Assembly (NCBI GenBank): GCA_027943335.1 | Contig: BSBK01005648.1 | Location: 2,097,001 to 2,161,000, forward strand | Direction of reading: 5' to 3' | Length of the DNA stretch: 64,000 nt | Source of the DNA: Chamaecyparis obtusa | Taxonomy: Eukaryota > Streptophyta > Pinopsida > Cupressales > Cupressaceae | Part shown: piece after piece, positions 9,937-22,665 of the stretch | Numbering within the stretch: position 1 is the stretch's first letter | How the letters are laid out: every line of letters starts with the position of its first letter | Position numbers and translations under genes: made by a program | Notes under the pieces: generated by a model | The model's database searches: none | Told to the model about the DNA's origin: nothing | What the model saw: the letters and a program-made list of their open reading frames with translations, nothing else

Positions 9937-12900
9937 AAAGTTTAACAACTTAAGGAGATCCATTGAGAATTTTAGAAAAGAAAGCCCTAAGTTTGATGGA
10001 GTAAATTAAGACAGCTGGAAAGAAAAGATGAAGACACATCTATTATGTTTAGGACCAAGTTATTGGTTGATTACAAAGAATGAGAAGACTATCATTGAGG
10101 AAGACAATCTAGAGGCAGGAACTAAAGATGAACTAGATCTATTCATGTGTAACATACTTGCAAGAGAAGCACTTTTGTTAGCACTACCGGAGAATGAATA
10201 TAGTTAGGTAAGATGTTTTAAAACATCTCATGCAATTTGGAAAGCTTTACATTCTACTTTTGAAGGTGATGAACATGCAAAGAAGGCTAGATTACATAAT
10301 TGGATTTGTGCATTTGAAGATATCAGAATGATGGAAGATGAATCTATTAGAAGTTATATTGGTAGGATGTCAGAGAGTGTAAGTCTTATGGAGGTGATAA
10401 GATAGAGAATGAAGTGATATGGAAAATTCTAAGAACTTTGACACCAGTATTCAAGTAGACAACATAGATGATTGAACAAGTGATACCTTGTACATCAAAC
10501 TTTTCAAGAGAGACTCTTCTTGGAAGATTAGAAACAACAGAGATGAACTTGAGATTATCAGGAGATACCTAGAATGGAAACAACATTCAATGCTCTTAGC
10601 ATTAGACCTACAAGAAGTACTAGTGTGGATGGAGATTATGCCAGTAGTAGTAGATCTGAGAAAGATAAGAAGATTGAAGAAGGTATTGCATTACTTGTAA
10701 AAAGAGAACCAGATGGTAAGAAAATCTTTAAATGTTGGACTTGTCAAGAATATGGTCATTTTGCATCTAAATGTCCTAAAAGAGTTAAGAAGTATAGAAG
10801 CAACTTTAAACCTAGGAGATCTAAAGAATGTTATTATGCAAATGATGAAGATTTTGAAGCAGGAATTGAAAAACATTTAAGTGACAGTGATAATGATAAC
10901 TTTGAGGAAATAGGATTTGTAGCAATTAAAGAAGAAAGTTCTGAATCTGATAAAAGGGAAGAAAAAGCATTAGTTTCACAAGTTGAAAAGAAATCTGATT
11001 GGATTATAGATAGTGGTTGTTCACATCATATGAATGGAGATAAAAGAAAGTTTGTTAAGTTAGATAATTATGATGGAGGAATTGTTAGGGTTGGTAACAA
11101 TGCACCTTGTTTGATTAAGGGTATAGGATCTATTACTCTTGATGGAAAGGCTAACACTAATGATGTTTACTTTGTTGATGGACTGAGACATAATCTACTA
11201 AGCATTGGACAATTGGCTGATAAGGGTTATCAAGTTTGGTTTTCTAAGAAAACTTGTGTGATAAAAGATAAAGATGGAAATCTGATTGGAAAAGGATCCA
11301 GAACCAGAGGTAATGTATTTCAGTTGAATCCTACTGAGATGACATGTTTGATAACTGGGATTGATGATAGTTGGTTATGGCATAAAAGATTTTGTCATAT
11401 AAACTTTGATAATATTGTCAAGGTGAGCATTACACTTGCGGTAAGAGATTTACCTAGAATTATGAAACCTACTAACATGATTTGCAAAGAATGTATGATG
11501 GCAAAGTAGAAAAAGAGTTCATTTCCCAATAAGAAGTTCACTTCGACAGAGAAGTTGGAGATTGTTCATACAGACTTGAGTGGTCCTACTTGGACTAGAG
11601 GATTCTATGGTGAAAGGTATTTTATGATTCTTGTTGATGATTTTACAAGAATGATGTGGATTGCATTTTTGAAAGAAAAATTTGAAGCATTTGATAAGTT
11701 TAAGATCATGAAAAGGAAAATTGAGAATGAATCTGGAATGAAGATTAAGTGTCTAAGATCTGATAGAGGTGGTGAATTTACATCTAGAGAGTTTAACACT
11801 TTTTGTGAAATGAATGGTATTAAGAGACAAATTTCAACCCCTAGAACACCAGAACAAAATGGTATTGCAGAAAGAAGAAACAGGTCAATAACTGAAGCAG
11901 CAAGAGCTATGTTGTTTGACAATGATTTGGCTAAAACTTTTTGGAGAGAAGCAGTGAACACAACAGTATACACTATGAACAGAGTACAAATCAGAGTAGA
12001 TACAAACAAGACACCTTATGAATTATGGTTTGGACATACACCCTCAGTTAAGTATTTTAGAATTTTTGGAAGTAAATGTTATATAAAGGGAGATGATGAT
12101 ATAGGAAAGTTTGATCCTAGAAGTGATGAAGGAATATTTCTTGGATATTCTTTAAAAAGAAAAGTATATAGATGTTATAACAAAAGAACTAAGACTATTG
12201 TTAAAAGTGCAAATGTAAAAGTTGATGAGAAGTTTAAAATTTAGGAAAGAATGCTTGATTATGAATCTGATGGAGAAGCACAACCTCAGCCTAACATTGA
12301 AAATGCAGAATTATTTTTTGAAACTAACAGTGATTTGCTGAATGAAAGTCATACTGAAGAAGATAGAGAAGAAAACAGAGAAGAAAGCAGAGAAGAATCT
12401 ACAGTCAAAACAAGATCAGTAACTATGACACCTAACAGGTATACTTCAAGACATCACCCTGTTGAACAAGTTATTGGAAGTTTAGATAGAGGAGTTTTGA
12501 CTCAGAATAAGGTAAATTTATGTTTGATTTCTCAAATTGAACCTAAGACTACTAATGAAGCTTGTGAAGATGAACATTGGATCAATGCTATGAAAGAAGA
12601 ACTAGAGCAGATTAAAAAAAACAAGACATGGGAATTGGTCCCTAGACCTGAAGACAAGAATGTGATTGGAACAAAGTGGGTATTCAGAAACAAGATGAAT
12701 GAACAAGGAGAAGTGATAAGAAACAAAGCAAGATTGGTATGTAAAGGATATTCACAACAAGAAGGAATTGACTATAAAGAAACTTTTGCACCTGTGGCCA
12801 GACTTGAAGCAGTGAGAATGTTTCTAGCATATGCAACTTACAAGAAATTTAGAGTGTATCAGATGGATGTGAAGTCAGCATTTTTGAATGGTAAATTGGA

Positions 12901-14070
12901 AGAAGTCTACATTGAGCAGCTTGAAGGTTTTCCTTTGACACAAGAAGGAGATATGGTATGTAAGTTAAAGAAAGCTTTCTATGGATTAAAACAAGCACCT
13001 AGAACCTGGTATGCAAGATTGGATAAGTATTTATTGAAATTAGGATTTATAAAAGGAACAACAGATAGTAACTTATACACAAAAGAAATTGAGAATGGTT
13101 TGTTGGTTATAGTTATATTTGTTGATGATATTATCTTTGGAGGAGAAGATGAAGCTAGTGACAAATTTGCAGATGAAATGAAGACTGAATTTGAGATGAG
13201 CATGATTGGAGAAATGAAATATTTTTTGGGATTACAGATAACACAAAGCAAGGAAGGTATATTTGTAAGTCAGACTAAGTATTTAAATGAATTATTGAAA
13301 AGATTTTGAATGGAAGATTCTAAACCTATTGGAACACCTATGGTAACCGGACATAAGTTATCTAGCAAAGATGAGACACCAGCAGTTGAGCAGAAAAAGT
13401 ACAGATCTATGATTGAAGGATTGCAGTACTTGACACATACAAGACTTGATATAGCACATTCAGTGTGGATTGTAGCAAGATTTCAAGTAGAACCTAGAGA
13501 ATCACATTATGCAGCAGTAAAGAGGATACTGAGATATCTGAAAGGGACAATGAATTATGGATTATGGTATGAGAATTCTGATGATTTTACCTTATGTGCC
13601 TATACTGATGTAGATTGGGGAGGCAGCGTTGATGACAAGAAAAGCACCAGTGGTGGAGCCTTTTTTCTTGGAGGAAAATTGGTCTGTTGGCTAAGTAAGA
13701 ATTAGAATTGTACTTCACAAATTACAGTAGAAGCAGAATATGTTGCAGCAGCAAATAATTGTAATCAGATTATTTGGATGAAGGAGATGTTGAAAGATAT
13801 TGGAATAAAGTTTGATGAGCCTATTGTTATACATTGTGATAACACTAGTATAGTGAGTATGTCAAAAAATCCTATTTTACATTCTAAGACTAAACATATT
13901 GAGATCAAGTATCATGTTGTAAGAGAGAAAGTTGCAGAAAAAGAAGATTGGAGTACATAAGTACAAAGGAGCAGATAGCAGATATATTTACAAAGCCTTT
14001 ACCTAAGGATACATTTTTGTAGTTAAGAGGTATGCTTGGGGTTATGCCCCAACCTATTTTTGAGAATTGA
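9937..14070 (+). pseudogene. C1 Gag-Pol polyprotein (copia), broken
   Basis: Domain order is that of Ty1/copia. Gag runs from about 9937, with stops at 10007 and 10204 and a frame slip near 10390. The CCHC knuckle CWTCQEYGHFASKC lies at about 10735-10780. The aspartic protease reads WIIDSGCSHHM (about 10999). The GAG-pre-IN HHCC finger lies at about 11377-11500. The integrase core has the D-D-E residues in HTDLSG, LRSDRGGEF and EQNGIAERR (11555-12060). Reverse transcriptase runs from about 12580 with [26 protein letters not shown], and catalytic FVDD near 13125. RNase H has YTDVDWGG and VEAEYVAAA (13600-13760). From 10574 to 13957 a single frame is broken by stops at 11507, 12242, 13307 and 13703. 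A one-base slip near 13945 precedes the final EQIADIFTKPLP segment, ending at TGA 14068-14070. Three of the four stops in the long frame are TAG at positions where relatives carry Gln. Probably inactive as it stands. Confidence 0.95.
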
Positions 14071-14424
14071 TGCAAATGGTTGCATCCGTCCAGTGGTATA
14101 TGAGCCCTATCTTTCTTCTGGATTGGATGTTGGAACTTCCTCTATAGGGGAGTTTATGAGCTGAGTCATGAGGACTCTTGTTATTGTATTCTTCTAAAAA
14201 GTGTCTTTTGACATTAAGTTGTTGTTGACTTAGTGATAAAATTTTTGTCATTGATGTCAATGGGGGAGAGATATACATGAAAAACATTGTGGATTGTATG
14301 AGAGAGCTGAATAGGAAAATGAAGCAAGATTTGATTTGATATTTTGCAGTGATGTTGCAGTATTGGATTTTTGGAACATTGGATGTTTTTCATCTATGTT
14401 GCCATCAATGCCAATGGGGGAGAT
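14071..14424 (+). other. C1 3' untranslated region with polypurine tract
   Basis: Non-coding 354 bp between RNase H and the 3' LTR. A first GTCAATGGGGGAGAG motif at about 14255-14269 and the functional-looking CCAATGGGGGAGAT tract at 14411-14424, directly before the LTR, form a pair of polypurine tracts. The upstream one may be a central or extra tract, or a relic. Confidence 0.8.
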
Positions 14425-15562
14425 TGTTAGGAATGAATGCAAAGTGTTCTGGCAGTCATTTTGTAGCAGTTGTTGTTGCATTCATGACTTGGATTGTCAT
14501 TGATGTCAACACAGTGATATTTTGGATATTAGCAAGAAAGCAAGTATAGTTTTGTTTTGCACACATGTTTTATTGCAAATTGGCTTTTGCACAGTTGATG
14601 GTATGTTCTTTGGTGTTTTATTAACCTATGCTTAATAGAACAAAAATAAATTCATTCATTTGTAAGAGTTATGAGCATTTTGGTGAAAGCAATGTTTAGA
14701 CAGTGTTTCTGTGTAGCGATGTTCATAAATCGGAGGATATCTCTTAGCTGGGATGGAATCTGATTTTGCACAGTTAAAGGGATGTTGGAGACTCATTAAT
14801 GATACTGTGGTTCACATTGCAAACTTTGAGGATATGTTTGGAGAAAGTTACAGTAACTGGAAGCTGACAGTTTTATGTGAATTCTGTGTGTAGCGTGTAG
14901 AATTTATTATTTTGTAATTATTTGAGTTTGGTATATAAGAAGGAATGTTTTCCTTATTTTAATGTGTACTATGAAGATTGAGATGCAAATATATGCATGA
15001 AGTGAAGAGAAGAGCTAATTCAGTGATGAAGGAAGACTTGTGAGTACAGAGATCTGGAATTGTGATCTTGTGTAGTAGAGAGTGTAGTTTTGGCACAGTG
15101 TGAAGGAGGTAATATATTTCATATTATTCTATTGAATAATTCTAAGATCTTTTGGATAGTGGGTTCAGAGATCTTGCCTTGAAGTTGTTTGGGCAGTGGG
15201 TCCTTCTGTCTTCCATAAACTCTTAACCGGGTTAGAATCTTTTAACAGGGATTCAAAATATTCTAATAGGTATTTATATGTACTAAATGTATTTCATAAG
15301 ACTCCTAACAGGGTCCATCCTCTAACAATAAACTTTCATATTAGTGCATCATTTTGTGGGCATCATTCCCACTGGGGTTTACTCTTTTCAAGAGGTTCCC
15401 TAGTTAACATATCTTGTGTTATTGTCCAATTGTGTATGGTTATCTTTCTATGGTTGATCAGTACATTGATTATATTGTTTAAAGCTATTGAATGGATAAA
15501 TTATCTGATAACTGATTCACCCCCCCCCTCTCAGTTATCTTGGGGATCTTTACTTTCTAACA
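14425..15562 (+). repeat. C1 3' LTR
   Basis: 1,138 bp, TGTTAG...CTAACA, matching the 5' LTR closely, with a TATA box at 14932-14939. It is followed by the target duplication GATCTT at 15563-15568. The 128-codon open frame near its end is not matched by a clean frame in the 5' LTR. Confidence 0.95.
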
Positions 15563-16391
15563 GATCTTATCATGTAATTTGATATTTTCAAATGTTATAT
15601 ACTTTTCTTAGGTACCATGTGTACCTTAGAATTGGTTTTTGTAAATTTTTATGCATTTGAGAAGCTCTAACATGCCAACCTAATTGGTTTTTGTAACTTG
15701 TATAAAAGGGAACTAATTCCTTTGATGTAAAGAGAGGAATGCAATGAAAGTTTATGCAAGAAATATTGCTATTTGTTAGAGTAGAGATGAAAATTAGGTC
15801 GAATGATTTGATAGAGGCATGAGTGGAATCTATGATCATTCCTTGTACACTTCAATGGAACTATAAAGGAAAGAGAGTTGTCATCAGTCAATTTATTAGA
15901 TAGTGAGTCCTATTTTTCTGTATTCGGATAGTGAGTCCTTCTGAAGTTGGATTCTTTTGAAGTTGGATTTAACCTTCTCCTTGAGTACTGTCCTCTTGAA
16001 AGTGTGTCTTTATTTCTCATAAAATCCTAATAGGATTTAATGAACTTTTAACATGGGTTATTTCCTTTAGCAGGGACTTTTCCTCTAACATGGATTGAAG
16101 TGTTAGATGTATTATATCAAATCCTAACAAGGTTAGGTCTCCTAATAGGGACATTATTATACTAGTACATGATCTTGTGGGTATCAACCCCATCAGTTTT
16201 TTTCCCTTAATAGGGTTTTCCTCAAGAACATAAATATTATGTGTTATGGTTTTGGAATTTATCTTGTTCATCTTGTTTTGCACTGTTATATTCTTTATTG
16301 GTGATTTGGTTGAAAATCATAAAGTTTAATTATAGCACACAACTGATTCACCCCCCTATCAGTTGTTTTGTGTGGATTTTTATTCCTTACA
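15563..16391 (+). repeat. C2 5' LTR, second part
   Basis: Continues the LTR after C1. It has TATAAAAGG at 15701-15709 and a CACCCCCCTATCAG-type stretch near 16347, and it ends TTCCTTACA at 16391. Including the first part, the LTR is about 1.38 kb. A primer-binding site follows at once. Confidence 0.8.
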
Positions 16392-16393
16392 AT

Positions 16394-16405
16394 TGGTATC
16401 AGAGC
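16394..16405 (+). promoter_or_regulatory. C2 primer-binding site
   Basis: TGGTATCAGAGC, the standard plant initiator-Met tRNA complement, two bases after the C2 LTR end. Confidence 0.9.
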
Positions 16406-16419
16406 TTGTGGTCCTCTTG

Positions 16420-19125
16420 GAGAAATATTAACCACTTGAGGAGATCTATAATGACAAGTTAAACGAAAGATAGTTCAAAATGTGATGGTAAAAATTTTGA
16501 TAGCAAGAAGAACAAAATGAAGAATCATTTAATCTTCTTAGGGATGTAATATTGGATGATCACAAAGAACAAAGTAAACATGAAGATATAAGATGAATTG
16601 GAGTTAACTAAAAAATTTGAAAGAAATAAATTCACTTGCAATGTGGTTTCTAGAGAGGCCCTAATTAGTGCACTTTCAAAGATATAGTTTGTAGAGGTTA
16701 AGGAGCTTGATTCTGCACATGAGATCTAGACAAATTTGGAAGCACTATATGAAGGAGAAAAATACACCAAATAGGACAAGTTATAGAGTTAGAAAGAAAA
16801 GTTGAAAAACACAAGGATGCAAGAAGATGAGGCTATCAAATCATATGTTCAAAGAGTAACATAGGTTGTTACTGGAATAAAAATTTTAGGTAGAACTATT
16901 ATAAAGGTTGAGATCATTGTGAAGATTTTGAGATCCTTGACACCAACCTATGACACCAATGTCATGAAAATTGAGGATATTATACCGCTCACACAAGTAT
17001 TTACAAGGGAGACTTTGATTGGTAATTTATCTGCATTTGAAACTTTTAGATTAAAAGATACTTTACCTAAAGTTGAATTTGTATTTAAGGATACTTTTTA
17101 TAAGGATAAGAAAATACTAATGAATAATGAAAGTACTAGTATAAATGATAAATATGAAAGTGTTGGAGAATATGCTAAGGATTGGGCATAAATAGAAGGA
17201 GAGGAAAGGAAATTAGACAAGCTTGTAGCTTTGATCACCAAAATAGAAAAAAGAAGTAGAGGGAAACATGAAGGCAAGTTATCATTGAAATGATTTTCAT
17301 GCAATAAGATATGTCATTTTTCTTCTAGATGTCCTCCCAGAGTTCCAAATTGTAAGCCTAAGCCTTACAAGTCTAAATATCCTAAGGAATGTTATTATTC
17401 TACTAGTGATGGTGTTTTTGATGATGAATATGTGAATAGTGAAGATGAGATTGGTTTTATTGCTATCAATGATGAAATCCCTATTCATGAAGAAAAAGAT
17501 TTGGTTTCACATGTGGGAAAGAAATTAGGATGGATTATAGATAGTGGTTTTTCACATCATATGATAGGTGATAAAGAAACATTTGTGCAACTTGAAAATT
17601 ATTATGGAGGTGTTGTCAGATTTGGAGACAATACTCCTCACTTGATCATAGGAAAAGGATCTATAAATATTGATGGTAAAACTAATAATGATGATGTATT
17701 ATTTATTTATGGACTAAAACATAAACTTTTGAGTGTTAGAAAACTTTTTGACAAGGGTTATCAACTACAATTCAAGGATGGAAAATGCACTATCCGAGAT
17801 CAATTAGGATGGAAAATGCACTAACAGAAGAAAGTTTTTTTTTAAGAAGATAGTAAATAGTTGGTTATGGCATAAGAGGTTTTTTCATATAAATTTTGAT
17901 AAAAGTGTAAAGATCACTAACACTACTACAATCAGATATTTTCCAAAGATTGTAAAGCCTACTAACATGATGTGTAAAGAGTGTGTTATGGGAAAGTAGA
18001 CCAGAACAAGTTTTCAAGAAAAAGATTTATTTTGAAAAAGGTAGATTGGATATGGTTCATATAGATCTTTGTGGTCTTACAAAAATGAGGTCATACTATG
18101 GTGAGAGACACTTTATGATTTTTGTTGATGATTATTCAAGAATGATGTGGGTTTCCTTTCTTAAATAAAAATTGAAGCTTTTGAAAAGTTTAAGATCTAC
18201 AAGGAAAAAGTTGAGAATGAATAAAGGTTGAAGATTAAATGCTTAAGATCTAATAGAAGTGGAGAGTTTACATCAGATAAATTTAATGCATATTGTGAAG
18301 AAAATGGGATCTACATATAGACTTCTGCACCTAGGACACCACAACAGAATATGATAGTAGAAAGAAGGAACATAACTATTCTAGACATTGCAAGGATAAT
18401 GATGCTTGAAGGAAAGGTACCTCAGATGCATTGGAGGGAAGTGGTCAATATCGTAGTCTATACATTGAACTAAGTTCAAATCAGACATGGACCTGGTAAG
18501 ACTTCACATGAGTTATCATTTGGTCATGTAACTACAATTAAATATTTTAGAATATTTAGTAGTAAATGCTATATCAAAAGGGATGATGAACTAGGAAAGT
18601 TTGATCCCAAAAGTGATGAAGGAACTTTTCTTGGTTACTCAAAAAAAAGAAAAGCATATAGATGTTTCAATCATAGATTGAGAAAGATATTTGAGAGTGC
18701 TAATGTTAAGATTGATAAGAAACTTCAGATTCAAGAAAGATGGTATGATTACATGAGTTAGATAACTAAGGTGGTTAGACATCCACAAATTAGAATCAGA
18801 ATCAGAATCAAGATCAAGAATCATAAAAATTCTTTGAGATTGACAATGGGATACATGTATGTATTTATGAGCCAAGGGAAACTCCTAAAACACCTAGGTA
18901 TGTATCATTAAATCATTCTGACAAGAAGATAATTGGAGATGTTAACAAAGGTGTGTTAAAAAGATCAAAGGTTAGTAATAAATTGTGCTTAATTTTACAA
19001 GTAGAACCTAAAACTACTAATAAATCTTGTAAAGATGAATCTTGAATTGAAGAAATGCAAGAAGAATTAGATCAAATTAAAAAGAATGACACTTGGGAAT
19101 TAGTTACGAGGCCTAAAAATAAAAA
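16420..19125 (+). pseudogene. C2 Gag-Pol (copia), heavily decayed and truncated
   Basis: The frame is similar in layout to C1 but broken by many stops and several slips. A Gag segment (16919-17190) contains ILRSLTPTYDTNVMKIEDII. The zinc knuckle near 17300-17330 has lost its first Cys to a stop. The protease reads WIIDSGFSHHMIGDKETF near 17532. The integrase start is MVHIDLCGLTKMRSYYGERH near 18050, and integrase remnants run to about 18760. The last recognisable segment is the lead-in to reverse transcriptase (DTWELVTRPKNKNV) at about 19090-19125. There the sequence switches to an unrelated minus-strand LTR piece, so reverse transcriptase and RNase H are absent. Cannot encode a functional protein. 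Confidence 0.85.
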
Positions 19126-19408
19126 TGTTAAGGAGCTGCTGATTAGAAACATTAGGTACTAAGAGGGGGGGGGGGGGGAATCAATACTTAAACATTTGCA
19201 TCAATTATAACTTTCAATCTCAAACATGTAGTTTCATTCCAGTTTACTGATAGTCTATTCATTATTATTGATATGTTGTAATTGAAATAACATAAAATAA
19301 ATAACCAAAAATTTGAATGCAATGATTCACACACCCATAACACATAGATTTTTAGTGTTGTAGAAATCCTTCGTTAGAGGAAAAAACTATGGTGTGGAAG
19401 GTACCCAC
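19126..19408 (-). repeat. Partial minus-strand LTR of L2 type
   Basis: Bases 19154-19408 match 29824-30076 (part of the L2 3' LTR) almost exactly, including a G run. The outer 28 bases differ: this copy begins TGTTAAGGAGCTGC, whereas the complete L2 LTR begins TGTTGTGTC. G2 starts directly at 19409. The piece therefore represents a second, truncated LTR of the family, inserted in C2 at an AAAAA site, or one side of a rearrangement. Confidence 0.65.
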
Positions 19409-20563
19409 TGTAATACCCCAAAAATGGGCTATATGTTCATTAATCTCCTATATCAACAATTCAAATGAAATCGACATCAAAGTCCTAACCTAAGGCACAT
19501 CTGCACATCATCAAATCATAATTGATTATCTTAAATTCTGCATCAGGGAATATTCTTAGCAATATTCCTAATTATCTTAATTATCTTTAATTTAAAGATT
19601 ATTTGGCAATAAATCACATTTATCCTAAGTTTGATTAATTAAATATTTTCATATTTAATTAATTAGATTTAATATCTTGCCAAATTAATTATGTAATTAA
19701 ATTTAATTCTATCTATTATTAATTGTATTATTTAATTTTGACAATAAATCTAATATCTTATGAATAATTGATTAAATTCTTATTTAATTAATTAAAGCAA
19801 GTTGTCATTATTTAATAATATAATTTTTAATAAAAGTTTGATAAAATAGTTAATTAACCCATAAATTAATTATTTTATTTCAAAAATCAGTTAAGTTGAG
19901 AATAAATCACTTTATTTATTTATTAAATCATAATTATCCATGTGCACATTCAAGGACCAGTTAAACTCAAATTGGAAAATCAATGCAAGATGTTAGTTTT
20001 TTGAAACTCAACATCTTTTTGAATTTTAAAGTTGATCTAAACTTCTAATTCGAGTTGAACTGTGCTTTTGCATGATTTTTGTGACTTAATTATCTATTAT
20101 TTAAAAATAACTCAAAAATCAACCTGAGTTATTTGAGTGATTTATGGCTTTTTCTCATGCACCTCCAAAGCCCTGGATTTCTGTAAAACCAAGGCTTTAG
20201 CTCTTCATAATTCATCCACAAATTTGCACAATCACGCTAGAGAATTGGAATTGGGAAAATCAAAGCTCTTGTGAATCGACACCTTTGTGAGATCAATCTT
20301 GTTTTGCATTCATTTAGATTCATATTTCATATCATTATTATTGCATAGAAAATATCAAAAATATAGATTAATTGCATTCAATTCATATCTAGATCAATTG
20401 CATTCAAATCCTTCATTTAGGTGTCGTCTAGGTCACTGATCTCGATAAAAATATGAGAACATTAATCTCGCACCTACTAGAAGCTAGTAAATCACTTGGT
20501 TAGAGTAGATTTCAATTTTTGCCTGATTTTGATTATAGCTAACCTCTAATGTTTTACTGAAGT
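19409..20563 (+). repeat. G2 5' LTR (part confirmed by the right copy)
   Basis: Starts TGTAATACCCC and matches 28654-29806. It is AT-rich, with many TTAATTAA-type words (19620-19900). Homology stops at 20563 only because the right copy is truncated, so the true 5' LTR may extend further. I found no clear primer-binding site downstream to fix its end. Confidence 0.85.
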
Positions 20564-22185
20564 AAAATCTACTAAGCGCATTGTGAGGATCCTAGGTATT
20601 CTCTTTAATCTGATAACATTTCAATTTGGATCCTAAAATAAATCTCTCATGTGTTTGGCTTGAGTGTTTTCTTTGCATGCTTTTCTTCAAATTTGCATAA
20701 TTGAATACTAGGTTGTAACACCTTAAGTATTGATAAGCAGTCTTAGATTACTTGTGATTGATCTTAATTGCTATTTTGGGTTATTGGACTCACTAATCCA
20801 CCAACCCCTCATTCCACCCCATGGTTGCAATCTCAGCGCCATAAAGCGGAGGGGTCTACAAGAGAGAAGTGTTAATTGTTCCACCAGGCAACCCTTTTGT
20901 GCTTTTAGGAACTCACTTGTTTTCTAAGTTGGGGACTCATTTTCAACTTGTGTGAGGTGTTAAGTGTTCCACCTTGTGGACTCATCTCATATTCTCTTTA
21001 AGCGTTAAGTGTTCCTCTTTCTACTTTTTGGGTACTTTTGGTAGATTTGCTTTTGGAAACATACATCTATGCTCACATAGTAATTACGCCCTATGAACAC
21101 TATTCATGATTCTTGAGAGATTGGATTCCCAGTGAAATCTTTCTTGATGACAAAATCCTTGTAGGTAGGGAGGATACTTAGTGCATTTCACATTCAACTC
21201 AGTTAGTGCATCTTCTCTTATTGATCGATACATTCTCTCCCTAGAGAGGTTGATAGATCACATGGGGTTGACGTCATGAGCTTTGGTGAATCAAAATTAG
21301 TTAGTGTGTCTTCCCTTATTGATTGAAACATTCTCTCTCTGGAGGGGTTGATAGATCATGTGGGGTGGATATCATAGACCTTGGTGAGACAAACTTTGTC
21401 TTAGCATGTCGGATTGATTTTCTTGCTTTGTTTGGGTTAAAAGTGAAGAGGCATCAAAACCTTAGATCTAATGCCAAGTCCCCTTGTGGTATACTATTGT
21501 GAGTCATCTTTAGAGAGGGTTAACCATAGTGGACAATCCCTTCACAGGGTAAATTGCATTGACGGAGCCTCAAGCGGTAATAGCCATTTTTGCCGTGGTA
21601 GTGATAGCCGCTATATAAATGTCCTTGTGGAAGAAATCTCCACGGGTATGGTTCATTGTTGGGTTGTTAGATCTCCCTAGCAGATCTTGAAGATTAAGTT
21701 CTCAGCCTGTGTCAAAACCATGGTGCACTGGGATTGGAGTTCACCCCTTTGGATCATAAAAGTTGCAGAGTCAAACCATTACTAAAAACCCTAGTGAGGC
21801 CAAATTTTCATTTTATAGGGTATATGTGCGTTATTGCAAAACATTTTTGGAACATACATAATTAGCGCTTCTGAGGATTAGAATGAATAAGTCACTTGAT
21901 TATTCATGCGCAAGGTTTCTTTTGCCCTTGTTCATTGTTTTTAGACATGCTTGAAATCACTTTCTTGCTATTTTGCATGCTTGTTTATCTATCTGGTTAT
22001 TGAAAATGGAAAAACCTGTTACAATCCTCAAATCTGGACATTGAAATTTGCAAACAATTCAAATTTAAAAACTCAAAATTTGCAAAATCTGAAGTAAAAT
22101 CCTTTTTTGGAGTCAAAAGTCATCTCAAGAGGTCAGAAAGTCATACAAGTTTCTATCAAGTGTCATTTCATTACAACCCATCTGT
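20564..22185 (+). other. G2 LTR remainder and leader, non-coding
   Basis: About 1.6 kb without a credible gene. At about 21200-21390 a roughly 100-bp unit is duplicated in tandem (TTGATAGATCA and GACATTCTCTC words recur). The frame at 21471-21680 has no similarity I recognise. No clear primer-binding site was seen. Confidence 0.5.
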
Positions 22186-22480
22186 CATATGATTGAGTAC
22201 CCAGTGTCGTATGAGTTTTCATGCCAACAAATTCTCAAAGTCAAAATCTTGCAACTGTCGTATGAGATTTTCAATTGTCGTTTCATTGCTACCCAACTGT
22301 CGTATGAGATTTTCAACTGTCATTTCATTGATACCCAACTGTCATATCATAACCAACCCAGTGTCGTATGAGTTTTGATGCCAAAAAATTCTAAGAGTCA
22401 AAATCTTACTTGCAATTGTCGTACAAGTTTTGCAACTGTCATTTCACAGCATACCCACTATCGTATGAGTCTGTAGAGTG
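22186..22480 (+). repeat. GTCGTATGAG repeat cluster in the G2 leader
   Basis: CTGTCGTATGAG-type words, or close variants such as GTCATATGA and GTCGTACAAG, occur about nine times in 300 bp. They alternate with GTCATTTCATT words and ACCCAACTG. A larger unit, about 165 bp, is seen twice (from 22203 and 22363, each with TTTTNATGCCAAnAAATTCT). Short open frames across it are repeat artefacts. Confidence 0.8.
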
Positions 22481-22665
22481 TCATTTGGGAAATTTTTGAA
22501 AGTTGTCAAAAAATTGTCAAAATTGCTAGATATTCAGCCTCTTCAGCCTAGTTTCAGAATCTATCAAATAAATCACTGTGTCAAGAACAGAGCAATAGCT
22601 ATTGAGAATCAAGACACATGTCTCAAAGAATCAGTACATAAGAGGAAGAAGCTCTAATCACCGCT

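Larger units (their letters stand above)
8746..15562 (+). mobile_element. Ty1/copia element C1, full length, slightly decayed
   Basis: 6,817 bp with two LTRs (TGTTAG...CTAACA), a tRNA-iMet-type primer-binding site, gag-protease-integrase-RT-RNase H in copia order, a polypurine tract, and a 6-bp target duplication inside the C2 LTR. The polyprotein frame from 10574 to 13957 is continuous apart from four stop codons. This is the least decayed pol in the window and inserted after C2. Confidence 0.95.
8194..19125 (+). mobile_element. Ty1/copia element C2, interrupted and truncated
   Basis: The 5' LTR is split (8194-8745 and 15563-16391) by insertion of C1. The internal part (16392-19125) holds a tRNA-iMet primer-binding site and decayed gag, protease and integrase frames. 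It stops abruptly at the start of reverse transcriptase, where a minus-strand LTR piece begins. No 3' LTR is found in the window. Many TAG/TAA/TGA codons show that it is dead and older than C1. Confidence 0.8.

Noticed and set aside
15196..15582. 128-codon open frame in the C1 3' LTR
   Set aside because: The matching part of the 5' LTR does not keep a comparable frame, and the region is LTR U3/R/U5.
19165..19178. Long G run as a G-quadruplex or special element
   Set aside because: It is the complement of the C run normally found near the end of this LTR type, seen also at 29835 and in C1, C2 and L1; run length may also be a sequencing artefact.
22189..22378. Two overlapping 60-residue frames
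   Set aside because: Both read the GTCGTATGAG repeats in different phases.
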